Shown one piece after another: positions 1 to 8,908 of a DNA stretch of 64,000 nt. Source of the DNA: Candidatus Methanoperedens nitratireducens (GTDB taxonomy: Archaea; Halobacteriota; Methanosarcinia; Methanosarcinales; Methanoperedenaceae). Made by a program: the position numbers and the translations under genes. The DNA is taken from NCBI GenBank assembly GCA_020724545.1, contig DYGR01000001.1, positions 58,033 to 122,032 on the forward strand. The letters are read 5' to 3'. Under the pieces are notes generated by a model. It was not told the DNA's origin. It worked only from the letters and a program-made list of their open reading frames with translations, and searched no databases. Numbering within the stretch: the stretch's first letter is position 1; each line of letters begins with the position of its first letter.

Positions 1-759
1 TATAGAAGTGTTCTTATGCATCTTCGGAAAGAGCTTGATCTATACGCCAATATCAGACCTTTTGTTCCCCTGAAGAACATCAGATTGCCCTGTGATGCAA
101 AAGAATTCGATTTTGTTATAGCAAGGGAAAATACCGAGGGCATGTACTCAGGAGTGGAGGAACTTCATGAGGATGTGGCATACACCACGAGGGTTATAAC
201 CAGGGCAGGCAGTGAAAGGATTGCAAATCAGGCATGCATACTGGCGAAATCTAGAAAAAAGCATATAACCATCGTGCATAAAGCGAATGTATTAAAATCA
301 TGCTCTTTTTTCCGCGATGTCTGCATAGGTAGTGCACAGCGAAACGGGATATCACATCATGAGATGCTCATGGACGCCATGGCATATGACCTGATCCTTC
401 ATCCAGAGAGATATGATGTAATAGTGACCACAAACCTATTCGGGGATATCCTGAGCGATGTTGCTGCAGCCATAGCAGGCGGGCTTGGTCTATGTCCCAG
501 CGCAAACATTGGTGAACGCTACGCGCTTTTTGAACCTATTCACGGAAGCGCCCCTGATATTGCAGGAAAAGGTATTGCCAACCCGATAGCGGCTATCCTG
601 AGCGTTAAGATGATGCTTGAATGGGGTGGATGGGTAGAGGAAGCAAATTCAATCGGGAAAGCGGTGAACAGCGTTCTCTGTGACGGGATCACCACTCCTG
701 ATCTTGGCGGCTCATATTTCACCACAGATGTATCGGCTGCAATTGCAAAATTGATTTAG
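1..759 (+). CDS. isopropylmalate/homoisocitrate-type dehydrogenase, 5' partial
   Basis: C-terminal part of a beta-decarboxylating dehydrogenase of the isocitrate/isopropylmalate family. The frame is open from base 1, upstream of the ATG at 16, and reads YRSVL before RKELDLYANIRP, so the N-terminus with the first part of the cofactor domain lies outside the window. Visible family motifs are ENTEGMYSG, the catalytic Tyr/Lys region, DAMAYDLILHPERYDV and GLGLCPSANIG followed by EPIHGSAPDIAGKGIANP. The substrate (3-isopropylmalate, homoisocitrate for coenzyme B, or isocitrate) cannot be settled from this part. A homocitrate synthase gene lies at 13.2 kb, so an AksF role is possible but unproven. 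It converges with the phosphate transporter, overlapping by 4 bases. Confidence 0.9.
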   Translation, partial: YRSVLMHLRKELDLYANIRPFVPLKNIRLPCDAKEFDFVIARENTEGMYSGVEELHEDVAYTTRVITRAGSERIANQACILAKSRKKHITIVHKANVLKSCSFFRDVCIGSAQRNGISHHEMLMDAMAYDLILHPERYDVIVTTNLFGDILSDVAAAIAGGLGLCPSANIGERYALFEPIHGSAPDIAGKGIANPIAAILSVKMMLEWGGWVEEANSIGKAVNSVLCDGITTPDLGGSYFTTDVSAAIAKLI

Positions 760-1724
760 ATTAATCTCATAAGTATATACGCCAGTGTGCCAGCAAGTAG
801 GGGTGAGACAACCCAGGCAATCAATATCTTCTTCACAACTTCACCTCTTATGATATGCATTCCGCTGTTTGCGCACCCGATTCCAATGACCCCGGCTGCA
901 ACAATCTCACCAAGTGAGACAGGAACTCCGAATATCGAGGCAGCGTGAACCATTACGGCTGATATGAACTCCACGAATGTGGCCCGAATTACGCACAGTT
1001 CAGTGATCTCCTTTCCCACGGTATCCAGTACCCTTCCACCCATAAGAAGAGCACCAAAACCAATAGCAATACCACCTAAAACCGCACCCTCAAGCGAGAG
1101 CATAACACCTGCCCCTACGAGCGGCCCGACTGCATTGCCTGCATTGTTGGCTCCAGCAGAATAGGCTACATAGCAACCTGAAATGGTCAGCAGTACACTC
1201 AAGGATCTTCGTATTGCGGCTTCTGATTCGTGGTGATCTGCGATCCAGACAAGGATATCTGTGTAAAGGTATTTACCCATAAGGTATGCAAGCAGCCAGG
1301 CAAGAACAGGAGTCACGATCCACCAGACCACGATCTTGCCAAGAAGCTGTATATTTACCTGCGAAGCCCCGTAGAAAAAACCGATTCCTACAACTGCCCC
1401 AACTGCTGCCTGGCTTGTGGATACCGGTATGCGCAGTATATTTGCCAGAAAAAGAGTTATACCCGCTGCTCCGACTGCTATTGTAGCCCCTTCGAGCAGT
1501 ATTGTTCCCTCAGGGAGAATTCCCGTCCCCAGTGTTTTTATCACTTCTCCACCGCTGAATACTGCTCCAAGAAGGGAGAATACACCGATTAACATCACAG
1601 CCTGATACTTGGTGCGGACCTTTGCCCCATAAGCAGCACCCATAGAAGCCGCAGCATTGTTGCCGCCTATATTCAGCCCCATGAAAATAGCTACTAAGAA
1701 TGCTACTATCAATATAATGTCCAT
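756..1724 (-). CDS. inorganic phosphate transporter, PiT/PHO4 family
   Basis: Integral membrane phosphate permease of the PiT family (322 aa), expected to use an ion gradient. The duplicated family signature is visible: GLNIGGNNAAASMGAAYG near the N-terminus (about residues 17-34) and AYSAGANNAGNAVGPLVG in the second half (about 188-205). Hydrophobic helices run throughout. Length is typical of compact archaeal members. It is a single gene, not next to a PhoU-like regulator, and overlaps convergently with the dehydrogenase at its 3' end. Confidence 0.92.
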   Translation of the reverse strand: MDIILIVAFLVAIFMGLNIGGNNAAASMGAAYGAKVRTKYQAVMLIGVFSLLGAVFSGGEVIKTLGTGILPEGTILLEGATIAVGAAGITLFLANILRIPVSTSQAAVGAVVGIGFFYGASQVNIQLLGKIVVWWIVTPVLAWLLAYLMGKYLYTDILVWIADHHESEAAIRRSLSVLLTISGCYVAYSAGANNAGNAVGPLVGAGVMLSLEGAVLGGIAIGFGALLMGGRVLDTVGKEITELCVIRATFVEFISAVMVHAASIFGVPVSLGEIVAAGVIGIGCANSGMHIIRGEVVKKILIAWVVSPLLAGTLAYILMRLI

Positions 1725-1794
1725 AATAGATGGCTTAAACCATGCTTATTTTATATATAACGTAACGGTACAGGCAAAAATTGACCCAAACATA

Positions 1795-2547
1795 TCAGGC
1801 AATAAGACGATTAACAAGTTCTCTCCCCTCCTCTGTTTTAAATATAGGGGTGTTCCATTCCTGTATTATCTTTTTCCTGATCGTTTTGACATATACCTTA
1901 TTAATAGGGTCGTATCCCTGTTTCTCATAGGTTTCTCTGTAGATCAGTATACCGCGTCTCTGCCATGCAGGTGTCTGTGAAAGATTGATGCCGTGCTGGA
2001 ATACAAGTTCATGGATTGAGCTGGCTTTCATATTTTTCAGGCGTGAAGCTGCTTCATTCTCAGAAAAACCGGTATTCAACAGTGTATAGTATCCATAAGA
2101 GCTTACATGGTTCCTCCATGTCTCTGCCTGCCTCCACACGAGATACCTGTAGATATCCTCTTTTCCAAGCAAAATGATCCTTGAATCAAACGATACAGGA
2201 TTTTTCAGATTCAACTGGATTGTAAATGCAGATGAAATAAAGCTTGGGATTATTGAATCGATTTTTTCAATCCTGCTATTATAAGGGATTTCATAGAAAA
2301 AAAAGCTAATCTCATCTGAGAATGTAAAGGCAAATAAAGGATTTAAGCCGCTTTCCTTAAAGAGGGACTCGGCAGAATTCGCCATAGCCCGTGCGAATAC
2401 ATCATCATACGGTTTTTTAAACCCCAGTAGTTCAAGCACACGCCTGAACCCTCTCCCATCGATCCTGAGTGCAAAAGGAGGGAATACCCTGAGGTCGGCA
2501 TAGATCTCCCTGTCCTTCATCTCTTTTTCTAAAAAAGCATTATTCAC
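1795..2547 (-). CDS. tRNA(His) guanylyltransferase family protein (Thg1-like)
   Basis: Thg1-family 3'-5' nucleotidyl polymerase, which adds or repairs nucleotides at the 5' end of tRNA. The metal-binding motif RIDGRGF is at residues 28-34 and the second acidic motif SDEIS at 77-81; both carry the catalytic carboxylates in the family. Length (250 aa) fits archaeal Thg1-like proteins. In archaea such proteins may act in tRNA 5' repair as well as G-1 addition, and sequence alone does not choose. It follows the PRC-barrel gene by 9 bases on the same strand, so the two probably form an operon. Confidence 0.88.
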   Translation of the reverse strand: MNNAFLEKEMKDREIYADLRVFPPFALRIDGRGFRRVLELLGFKKPYDDVFARAMANSAESLFKESGLNPLFAFTFSDEISFFFYEIPYNSRIEKIDSIIPSFISSAFTIQLNLKNPVSFDSRIILLGKEDIYRYLVWRQAETWRNHVSSYGYYTLLNTGFSENEAASRLKNMKASSIHELVFQHGINLSQTPAWQRRGILIYRETYEKQGYDPINKVYVKTIRKKIIQEWNTPIFKTEEGRELVNRLIA

Positions 2548-2556
2548 GACTTACTG

Positions 2557-2844
2557 TTAATCATCATTGGATATATTATAATCCTCGGGGATTTCCTCAG
2601 GCCTCTTGAACTGGTCTTTGATATGCCTGATAAGAACTATATCTGCGACGGCAGTAACCCATCTATACGGGATGACCACTCCTGGTTTGGATGTATCAAA
2701 CATATCAGGATTTAATCGCGTGACCGCAAGACCTGTCACTTTTCTTTCATTCACTTCAAGCACCACATCATTTACTTTTCCTATATAGATTCCTCTTTCA
2801 GTGTAAATGTTTAGTCCAAATAATGTTGAAACCTCAGCCTGCAT
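2557..2844 (-). CDS. PRC-barrel domain protein
   Basis: Small soluble protein (95 aa) that is nearly all one PRC-barrel domain. It shows the beta pattern FGLNIYTERGIYIGKVNDVVLE, then VTGLAV, and PYRWVTAVADIVLI at the end. PRC-barrel proteins of this size are common in methanogens and are thought to be RNA- or protein-binding adaptors. It sits directly upstream of the Thg1-like gene, so a role in tRNA metabolism is a reasonable inference but not shown. Confidence 0.85.
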   Translation of the reverse strand: MQAEVSTLFGLNIYTERGIYIGKVNDVVLEVNERKVTGLAVTRLNPDMFDTSKPGVVIPYRWVTAVADIVLIRHIKDQFKRPEEIPEDYNISNDD

Positions 2845-2965
2845 GGTATCACCTTGGTCAGAATATGAATGATAGTAATATATACTTTATTGATTTGAGG
2901 GTATCTTGGCTATTAGAAAATACCATAAATTAAATAACTATACTGCTAAATATGGCTTGGAAATC

Positions 2966-4684
2966 ATGGCTCAAGTAAAACTCACAGATACAACACTGCG
3001 GGATGCACATCAATCCCTCATAGCTACACGAATGCGAACGCGGGATATGCTCCCCATTGCCGAAAAGCTGGACGAGGTAGGATTCTTTTCGCTTGAGGTA
3101 TGGGGCGGAGCAACATTCGATTCGTCGATACGTTATTTGAACGAAGACCCCTGGGACAGACTGCGGGCTCTTAAAAAAACGGTAAAGAAGACACCTCTTC
3201 AGATGCTGCTTCGCGGGCAGAACCTTGTGGGTTACAGGCATTACTCGGATGATATTGTAATCAAATTCGTCGAGCATGCAGCCGAATCTGGTGTTGATAT
3301 TTTCAGGATCTTTGATGCTGTTAACGATATAAGGAACATGGAGGTGGCGATCAAGACCGCAAAGCGCATGGATGCCCATGTCCAGGGTACAGTATGTTAT
3401 ACCATCAGTCCTGTTCACCCGATCCCATTATACGTAAAGATGGCAAAGGAACTTCAGGCAATGGGCTGTGATTCGCTCTGCATAAAGGACATGGCAGGCC
3501 TCATCTCACCCCAGTGTGCCTTTGATCTGACCCAGGCCCTGAAAAAAGAGATCAGTATCCCGGTTGACCTGCACAGCCACTGCACAAGCGGGATGGCCCC
3601 TATGAGCTACCTTTTTGCATGCCAGGCAGGGATTGATATCCTGGATACAGCTTTCTCACCGCTTGCCTGGGGAACGTCGCAGCCACCCACAGAGACAATT
3701 GTGGCAGCGCTTCAGGGAACGCCTTACGATACGCATCTTGACCTATCCCTTATGACTGAGATAAAGAAGTACTTTGAGGAGATCAAGGAGAAATACCGCG
3801 GTATTCTCGACCCCATATCAGAGAGGATAGACACAGATGTTCTGAAATACCAGATACCGGGTGGAATGCTCTCAAACCTGGTGTCGCAATTAAAAGAGCA
3901 AAATGCTCTTGATAAATACGATGCAGTTCTTGCTGAGATGCCAAAGGTAAGAGAAGAGCTGGGCTATCCTCCTCTTGTTACACCCACAAGCCAGATAGTG
4001 GGCACCCAGGCTGTGCTGAACGTGCTGATGGGCGAGCGCTACAAGGTCGTACCAAAAGAGGCAAAAGACTATGTAAAAGGCCTGTACGGATGTACGCCTG
4101 CGCCCATAAGCAGAGAGCTAATCGCGAAGATTCTTGGCGATGAACAACCAATCACCTGCCGGCCTGCTGATCTTTTGCCTCCTGAGCTTGATAAGGTCAC
4201 AGAAGAAGCATATGCTCTTGGAATTGTCAAAAAACCCGAGGATATCCTGACCTATGCCCTGTATCCTGCAATAGCCCCCAGGTTCTTAAGGGGTGAAGCG
4301 AAAGAGGAAGCACTTCTGGCTCCAAAACAGAATAATGATAATGAGAAAGCTGCGCCTCTGCCCACCGAGTTCAAGATCGAAGTTGACGGTGACATATTCG
4401 ATGTAAGAATCGTATCGGTCGGAGGCGGAGGTGTAGCGATCAAGGAGATAACACAACGTCCTGAGAATATGGACGGCGCGATTTGCGCAAGCATGCAGGG
4501 CATGGTTTTGAAGGTAAAGGTCAAAAAAGGTGATTCTGTAGGCAAGGGAGATGTAGTGCTGGTTCTTGAGGCCATGAAGATGGAGAACAACATCCATGCT
4601 CCCCATGCAGGTACTGTTAAGGATATATTTATTAAAGAAGGCAGTACAGTGAGCGCAGGAGATGCACTGCTCATCATCGGGTGA
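2966..4684 (+). CDS. pycB: pyruvate carboxylase subunit B (carboxyltransferase + biotin carrier)
   Basis: Biotin-carrying subunit of the two-subunit archaeal pyruvate carboxylase, which makes oxaloacetate from pyruvate for biosynthesis. The N-terminal carboxyltransferase barrel begins TDTTLRDAHQSL, and the metal-site stretch DLHSHCTSGMAP follows. The C-terminal biotinyl domain has EAMKMENN, with the biotin-accepting Lys near residue 538 of about 572. The start is placed at ATG 2966 because homologs begin just before the DTTLRDAH motif; an in-frame TTG at 2906 would add 20 residues. Oxaloacetate decarboxylase alpha is similar, but pycA directly downstream (3-base gap) and birA favour pyruvate carboxylase. 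Confidence 0.94.
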   Translation: MAQVKLTDTTLRDAHQSLIATRMRTRDMLPIAEKLDEVGFFSLEVWGGATFDSSIRYLNEDPWDRLRALKKTVKKTPLQMLLRGQNLVGYRHYSDDIVIKFVEHAAESGVDIFRIFDAVNDIRNMEVAIKTAKRMDAHVQGTVCYTISPVHPIPLYVKMAKELQAMGCDSLCIKDMAGLISPQCAFDLTQALKKEISIPVDLHSHCTSGMAPMSYLFACQAGIDILDTAFSPLAWGTSQPPTETIVAALQGTPYDTHLDLSLMTEIKKYFEEIKEKYRGILDPISERIDTDVLKYQIPGGMLSNLVSQLKEQNALDKYDAVLAEMPKVREELGYPPLVTPTSQIVGTQAVLNVLMGERYKVVPKEAKDYVKGLYGCTPAPISRELIAKILGDEQPITCRPADLLPPELDKVTEEAYALGIVKKPEDILTYALYPAIAPRFLRGEAKEEALLAPKQNNDNEKAAPLPTEFKIEVDGDIFDVRIVSVGGGGVAIKEITQRPENMDGAICASMQGMVLKVKVKKGDSVGKGDVVLVLEAMKMENNIHAPHAGTVKDIFIKEGSTVSAGDALLIIG

Positions 4685-4687
4685 GAC

Positions 4688-6166
4688 ATGTTCAGAAAAG
4701 TACTGATCGCCAACCGCGGTGAAATCGCGATTCGCATCATGCGTGCATGCAGGGAACTTGACATAAGGACAGTTGCTGTATATTCAGAGGTGGATAAAAA
4801 CGCACTGTTTGCAAAGTATGCAGATGAGGCCTATCCTATCGGTCCTGCTCCCGCAGGCCAGAGCTACCTGAATATGGATAATATACTTGATGTGGCACAT
4901 AGAACAGGGGCTGAAGGTATCCATCCTGGATACGGTTTTCTTGCCGAGAACCCTGAATTTGCTGATAGATGCAGCAAAGAGGGGATAAGGTTCATAGGTC
5001 CTACAAGCCAGGCCATTGAGAGCGTGGGCAGTAAGATTGCGGCAAAAAAGATAATGGTGGCTGCTGGAATTCCCGTCATACCCGGAAGTGATGGGGGTAT
5101 AAGTGATCCTGATGTGGCTTTTGATATTGCAAAGAGTATAGGTTATCCTGTGATCATCAAAGCATCAGCAGGCGGAGGAGGCATCGGGATGAAAGTGGTA
5201 CGGAAAGAGGATGAGATCATCCCGACAATAGAATCCACACAGAGGGTGGCAAAATCAGCATTCGGAGATGCCACAGTGTTCATAGAAAAATACCTCGAAG
5301 AGCCGCGCCATATTGAATTTCAGATCCTTGCTGATTCTTTTGGCAATATTATCCATGTAGGGGACCGCGAATGCTCTATCCAGCGAAGACACCAGAAATT
5401 GATCGAAGAATCGCCTTCTCCTGTCATGACGCATGAATTAAGAGAAAGGATGGGCACTGATGCGGTAAAGGCGGCAGCAGCGATCAATTATACCAGTGCA
5501 GGCACAGTGGAGTTCCTTTACTCACAGGGAGATTACTATTTCCTTGAGATGAACACACGCCTGCAGGTGGAGCACCCGATAACCGAAGTAGTGACAGGAG
5601 TGGATCTTGCAAAAGAGCAACTGAGGATTGCATCAGATGAAGAATTAAGCTACAAGCAGGAGGATATAGAGCAGAGGGGGTGGGCAATCGAATGCAGGTT
5701 GAATGCAGAAGATCCTTTGAATAACTTTACGCCATCGCCTGGAAAGCTCAGAAGATACAGATCATCAGGCGGCCCTGGCGTGCGAGTGGACAGCGGCGTG
5801 CACACAGGATACACCATAACGCCGTTCTATGATTCACTGATCTCAAAGCTCACAGTCTGGGGAAGGGACAGGAATGAGGCCATAGAGCGGATGAGACGTG
5901 CGTTATACGAGTATATCATAGTCGGGGTAACTACGAACATACCTTTCCACAAGGCTGTGATGAATAACGAATACTTCAGGCGGGGTGAGCTGACAACACA
6001 TTTCATAGAGGATAACAATATCATCTCTGAGGTTGAGAAAATAGTTGAGGCTGAAAAGGAGAAAGGCGCCACACTTGCCTCTGCCCTTGGCGCAGATGAT
6101 AAGAAAGTGGCGGCAATAACTGCTGCGGTCGGGGCATATATACAGAGTGCGAGTGGAACAAAATGA
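4688..6166 (+). CDS. pycA: pyruvate carboxylase subunit A (biotin carboxylase)
   Basis: ATP-dependent biotin carboxylase subunit (492 aa) that carboxylates biotin on PycB. It has the N-terminal signature [15 protein letters not shown], the substrate-loop [13 protein letters not shown], the glycine-rich ATP-grasp loop [12 protein letters not shown] and the catalytic [14 protein letters not shown]. It lacks a carboxyltransferase or biotinyl domain, as expected for the split enzyme. The 3' end overlaps birA by ATGA (6163-6166), which points to translational coupling within one operon. Confidence 0.95.
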   Translation: MFRKVLIANRGEIAIRIMRACRELDIRTVAVYSEVDKNALFAKYADEAYPIGPAPAGQSYLNMDNILDVAHRTGAEGIHPGYGFLAENPEFADRCSKEGIRFIGPTSQAIESVGSKIAAKKIMVAAGIPVIPGSDGGISDPDVAFDIAKSIGYPVIIKASAGGGGIGMKVVRKEDEIIPTIESTQRVAKSAFGDATVFIEKYLEEPRHIEFQILADSFGNIIHVGDRECSIQRRHQKLIEESPSPVMTHELRERMGTDAVKAAAAINYTSAGTVEFLYSQGDYYFLEMNTRLQVEHPITEVVTGVDLAKEQLRIASDEELSYKQEDIEQRGWAIECRLNAEDPLNNFTPSPGKLRRYRSSGGPGVRVDSGVHTGYTITPFYDSLISKLTVWGRDRNEAIERMRRALYEYIIVGVTTNIPFHKAVMNNEYFRRGELTTHFIEDNNIISEVEKIVEAEKEKGATLASALGADDKKVAAITAAVGAYIQSASGTK

Positions 6167-7134
6167 ATATAAAAGAGAAGATACTTGAGAGACTTATCAC
6201 AGCTAAAGGCCCTGTCTCGGGTGAAGTACTTGCCAGTGAACTTGCAGTCTCAAGGGCAGCTATCTGGAAACATATCAAAGTATTGAGGGATGAGGGTTAT
6301 ATGATCGAATCATCTCCCAATATTGGATATTCGCTTGTGAGTTCTCCTGACAGATTGTCCCCGGCTGTGATTAAAGCAGGGCTTAAAACCAGTATAATCG
6401 GGAAAAATATCCAGTACTTTAATGAGATCGAAAGCACCAATACCATAGCCAGAGAGATAGCAGGCTCGGTTGAGGAAGGTACAGTCATTATAGCCGAATC
6501 CCAGACCGGAGGGCGGGGACGCATGGGGCGGAAGTGGATATCCCCGGAGGGCGGCATATGGCTTTCCCTGATCCTGAAACCCGGGATACAGCCGCTATAT
6601 GCATCCAGGATCACACTTCTTGCCGGGGTCTCTGTTGCAAAAACAATCCGCAGCTACGACCTTCAGGCAGGTATAAAATGGCCTAATGATGTACTTATCA
6701 ATGGGAAGAAGGTATGCGGAATCCTCACCGAGATTGAGGCTGAGATTGATGTTATAGATTACTGCGTAGTGGGCATAGGTATAGACGCCAACGTGGATAC
6801 AGAATCATTCCCCGAGGACGTCCGCGAAAGTTCTACATCCCTGAAAAAAGAACTGGGGCATGAGATAGACCGTGCCGGGTTCGTGCAGAAATTGCTTGAA
6901 GAGTTCGAGTCTCTTTATTTGAAGTTCCAGAGAGACGATTTCTCATCTATACTGGATGAGTGGAGAGATATGTCGGCGACTATAGGAGAATGGGTAAAGA
7001 TCACAACCAGGACAAGGACGATATACGGCGAAGCGGTCGGAGTGGACAGCGAAGGTGCGCTGATACTGGAAACAGGCGAAGGAAAGCTTGAGAAAATAGT
7101 GGCTGGAACCTGCGAACACCTGAGACGACCCTGA
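6163..7134 (+). CDS. birA: bifunctional biotin ligase / biotin operon repressor
   Basis: Biotin-[acetyl-CoA-carboxylase] ligase with an N-terminal winged-helix DNA-binding domain (about residues 1-65; recognition helix region [13 protein letters not shown]) and a C-terminal ligase domain. The ligase signature [10 protein letters not shown] is at about 116-125 and [19 protein letters not shown] follows. It biotinylates PycB, the only biotin acceptor in this window. The HTH domain suggests it may also control the pyc operon or biotin uptake, but no operator was identified. Confidence 0.93.
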   Translation: MNIKEKILERLITAKGPVSGEVLASELAVSRAAIWKHIKVLRDEGYMIESSPNIGYSLVSSPDRLSPAVIKAGLKTSIIGKNIQYFNEIESTNTIAREIAGSVEEGTVIIAESQTGGRGRMGRKWISPEGGIWLSLILKPGIQPLYASRITLLAGVSVAKTIRSYDLQAGIKWPNDVLINGKKVCGILTEIEAEIDVIDYCVVGIGIDANVDTESFPEDVRESSTSLKKELGHEIDRAGFVQKLLEEFESLYLKFQRDDFSSILDEWRDMSATIGEWVKITTRTRTIYGEAVGVDSEGALILETGEGKLEKIVAGTCEHLRRP

Positions 7135-7193
7135 GAAGAATGAAATAACAATACTTTTTAATAATAATAACGTTATCATCAAGCATTGATAAC

Positions 7194-7610
7194 ATGAAGA
7201 TAATAATTGTTGCAGTTCTTATAGTATCAGCACTTTTTGCAGGGTGCTTATCTGAGAAAAACACGATTTCTAAGAAGGATATCATCCTTGATATTGAGCC
7301 TTCAAATATCAAAATGAAAAACGGCGAGACCAAGCAGATAAAAGTACGTGTTAACAACCCGGGTGAATCCAGTATCTATGCAGTTATTCGTTTTAACATA
7401 AACTCATCAGATAAACCATACCTCAATTTTAATCCTGAAAATTATAGCATTGGCAGCCTGCGTCCTGGTGAGGATTCTGGATTCAAGATTGTGGATATCA
7501 GGGCAAATCTGGCAGCGGGTGAAGAGATAAGATACAAGGCCCGAGCCCAGGTAATCCATGATGGCAGAATCATTGAGAACAAAGATATTGTCATAACTGT
7601 GGTACGATAG
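7194..7610 (+). CDS. predicted lipoprotein with Ig-like/NEW3-type domain
   Basis: Small exported protein (138 aa). A hydrophobic N-terminus ends in the lipobox-like LFAGC, so it is probably lipid-anchored outside the membrane. The rest is a beta-rich domain with KMKNGETKQIKVRVNNPGE and IRYKARAQV, similar in style to CARDB/NEW3 extracellular domains that follow conserved N-P-G turns. Its 3' end is one base from the next membrane-protein gene, so the pair is probably co-transcribed. No specific function can be given. Confidence 0.7.
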   Translation: MKIIIVAVLIVSALFAGCLSEKNTISKKDIILDIEPSNIKMKNGETKQIKVRVNNPGESSIYAVIRFNINSSDKPYLNFNPENYSIGSLRPGEDSGFKIVDIRANLAAGEEIRYKARAQVIHDGRIIENKDIVITVVR

Positions 7611-7611
7611 C

Positions 7612-8238
7612 ATGCACGAAGAATTAAAAGAGCGCCTCAGGCAGATCGAGACCAGCTATAATGGAAGGGCCTTCTGGAGTATCATCAACCAGGTGAAAAA
7701 AGATAAAATCAACGATGATGAGGTACTGAAATTAATAGCAAATATAGACCAGAAAAGGTTCAGGGAGAAGGTATCCTTCACACTCAGCGTCCCTGTCGGG
7801 AACCTGCTTGAGATTGTAATCACAATAGCTGCCCTATTTCTGGCTTTTCAGATAGAATCTGACCTGGCGCTCTATATAAGTGCTCTTATACTGACCGCGA
7901 CGCTGCATCCGCTCTCGCACTATATCACGGGTAATTTGCTCGGGATCAGGTTCACTCACTACTACCTCAACGGCCCGGCGCGGGTTGAGCCCACTCTCAA
8001 GATAGATTACTTCTCATATCTGAAAGCCAGAGGCAGGAACAGGGCAATCATGCATGTTTCAGGTGTAATCGGGACACTTGCTGCTCCGCTCATAGCGGCT
8101 CTTATAGCCCTGAATAAAGATGCTGGTGATGTTGCTTTCAATCTCTTTATTCTGTTTTTATTGCTGATCGTCTTTGAGCTTCTGACCTCCACAAAGATAG
8201 GGGATCTGATGCGCGCCAGAAGGGAGTTTAGAAATTAG
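7612..8238 (+). CDS. membrane protein, degenerate M50 (site-2 protease)-like
   Basis: 208-aa membrane protein not assigned to a named family. A soluble N-terminal helical part (1-60) is followed by several hydrophobic segments. Residues 99-103 read HPLSH in the context LHPLSHYITGNLLGIRFTHYYLNG, which resembles the HExxH helix of M50 intramembrane proteases (H-E-x-x-H-A-x-x-x-x-G), but with Pro in place of the catalytic Glu. A later GVIGTLAAPL resembles the small-residue helix of that family. If related, it is probably non-catalytic. The family link is an inference from a short motif. Confidence 0.6.
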   Translation: MHEELKERLRQIETSYNGRAFWSIINQVKKDKINDDEVLKLIANIDQKRFREKVSFTLSVPVGNLLEIVITIAALFLAFQIESDLALYISALILTATLHPLSHYITGNLLGIRFTHYYLNGPARVEPTLKIDYFSYLKARGRNRAIMHVSGVIGTLAAPLIAALIALNKDAGDVAFNLFILFLLLIVFELLTSTKIGDLMRARREFRN

Positions 8239-8255
8239 CAGGTTTGACGGCTAAT

Positions 8256-8474
8256 TTATAATTCATTCTCATCTGCAAATTTGACAAGCGCCTCGCCCAG
8301 CGCCCTTGCATACTTAGGATTGAGATTGAACCTCCCGCGCTTCTGCCCGCCCCTTTCCTTGGCTATCTCAACGTATTCCTTCTCCCCCTCAAATCGGTCG
8401 CTTTTCTGCAGCGAGATGGTCATATACCAGCCTGAACTCATTTTTATTTCCATAAAACCCTTTTCATCGTTCAT
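8256..8474 (-). CDS. conserved small hypothetical protein
   Basis: 72-aa protein, not recognised. It is mixed-charge with an N-terminal beta pattern (GWYMTISLQKSDRFEGEKEYVEIAKERGG) and an amphipathic C-terminal helix (PKYARALGEALVKFADENEL). Its ATG overlaps the stop of the upstream phosphomevalonate dehydratase small-subunit gene (ATGA, 8471-8474), which strongly supports translation. The coupling suggests co-expression; function unknown. Confidence 0.7.
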   Translation of the reverse strand: MNDEKGFMEIKMSSGWYMTISLQKSDRFEGEKEYVEIAKERGGQKRGRFNLNPKYARALGEALVKFADENEL

Positions 8475-8872
8475 AGGATCTCCACACTTCCTACAATCGC
8501 ATCCACTAAAACCTTATCCCCTGTTTTTATTGTGGTAACAGGATTCCTCTCCACCTTATCCACAAGCGGTATATCAGAGATTATGGCGCCGACTGCAACA
8601 ATGGGCTCTGCTTTTATGTTTATCATGGCAGAGGGCGCTGCACCGTTCTTCTTGAGCTGGTATATCACATACGAGCCCACGGTTGAGCCCTTCCCGCCAG
8701 GGAAGACCAGCACCTTCCCTTTTATGCTAGCTCCAGCAAGCTCATGCCCTTTCTCAACCACAATTCCTGTCCTCGGGTCAACACTTCCTAAAAATGATAT
8801 GGATTGTGAGGTGACCAGCGCCTCTCCTTCGGCCCGGCCGCGGGAGACGATATGGGCATGGAATTTAATCAT
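8471..8872 (-). CDS. phosphomevalonate dehydratase small subunit (aconitase X swivel domain, DUF126)
   Basis: Aconitase-X swivel-domain protein of 133 aa. The diagnostic stretch LVFPGGKGSTVGSYVIYQL is visible, followed by AIISDIPLVDK. In archaea this is the small subunit of phosphomevalonate dehydratase, which makes trans-anhydromevalonate 5-phosphate in the archaeal modified mevalonate pathway for isoprenoid lipids. The large (AcnX) subunit is not in the window. The downstream 72-aa gene overlaps by 4 bases. Confidence 0.88.
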   Translation of the reverse strand: MIKFHAHIVSRGRAEGEALVTSQSISFLGSVDPRTGIVVEKGHELAGASIKGKVLVFPGGKGSTVGSYVIYQLKKNGAAPSAMINIKAEPIVAVGAIISDIPLVDKVERNPVTTIKTGDKVLVDAIVGSVEIL

Positions 8873-8908
8873 GTTAATTTATTCATATCGTTCCCACAGT
8901 ATATATTT

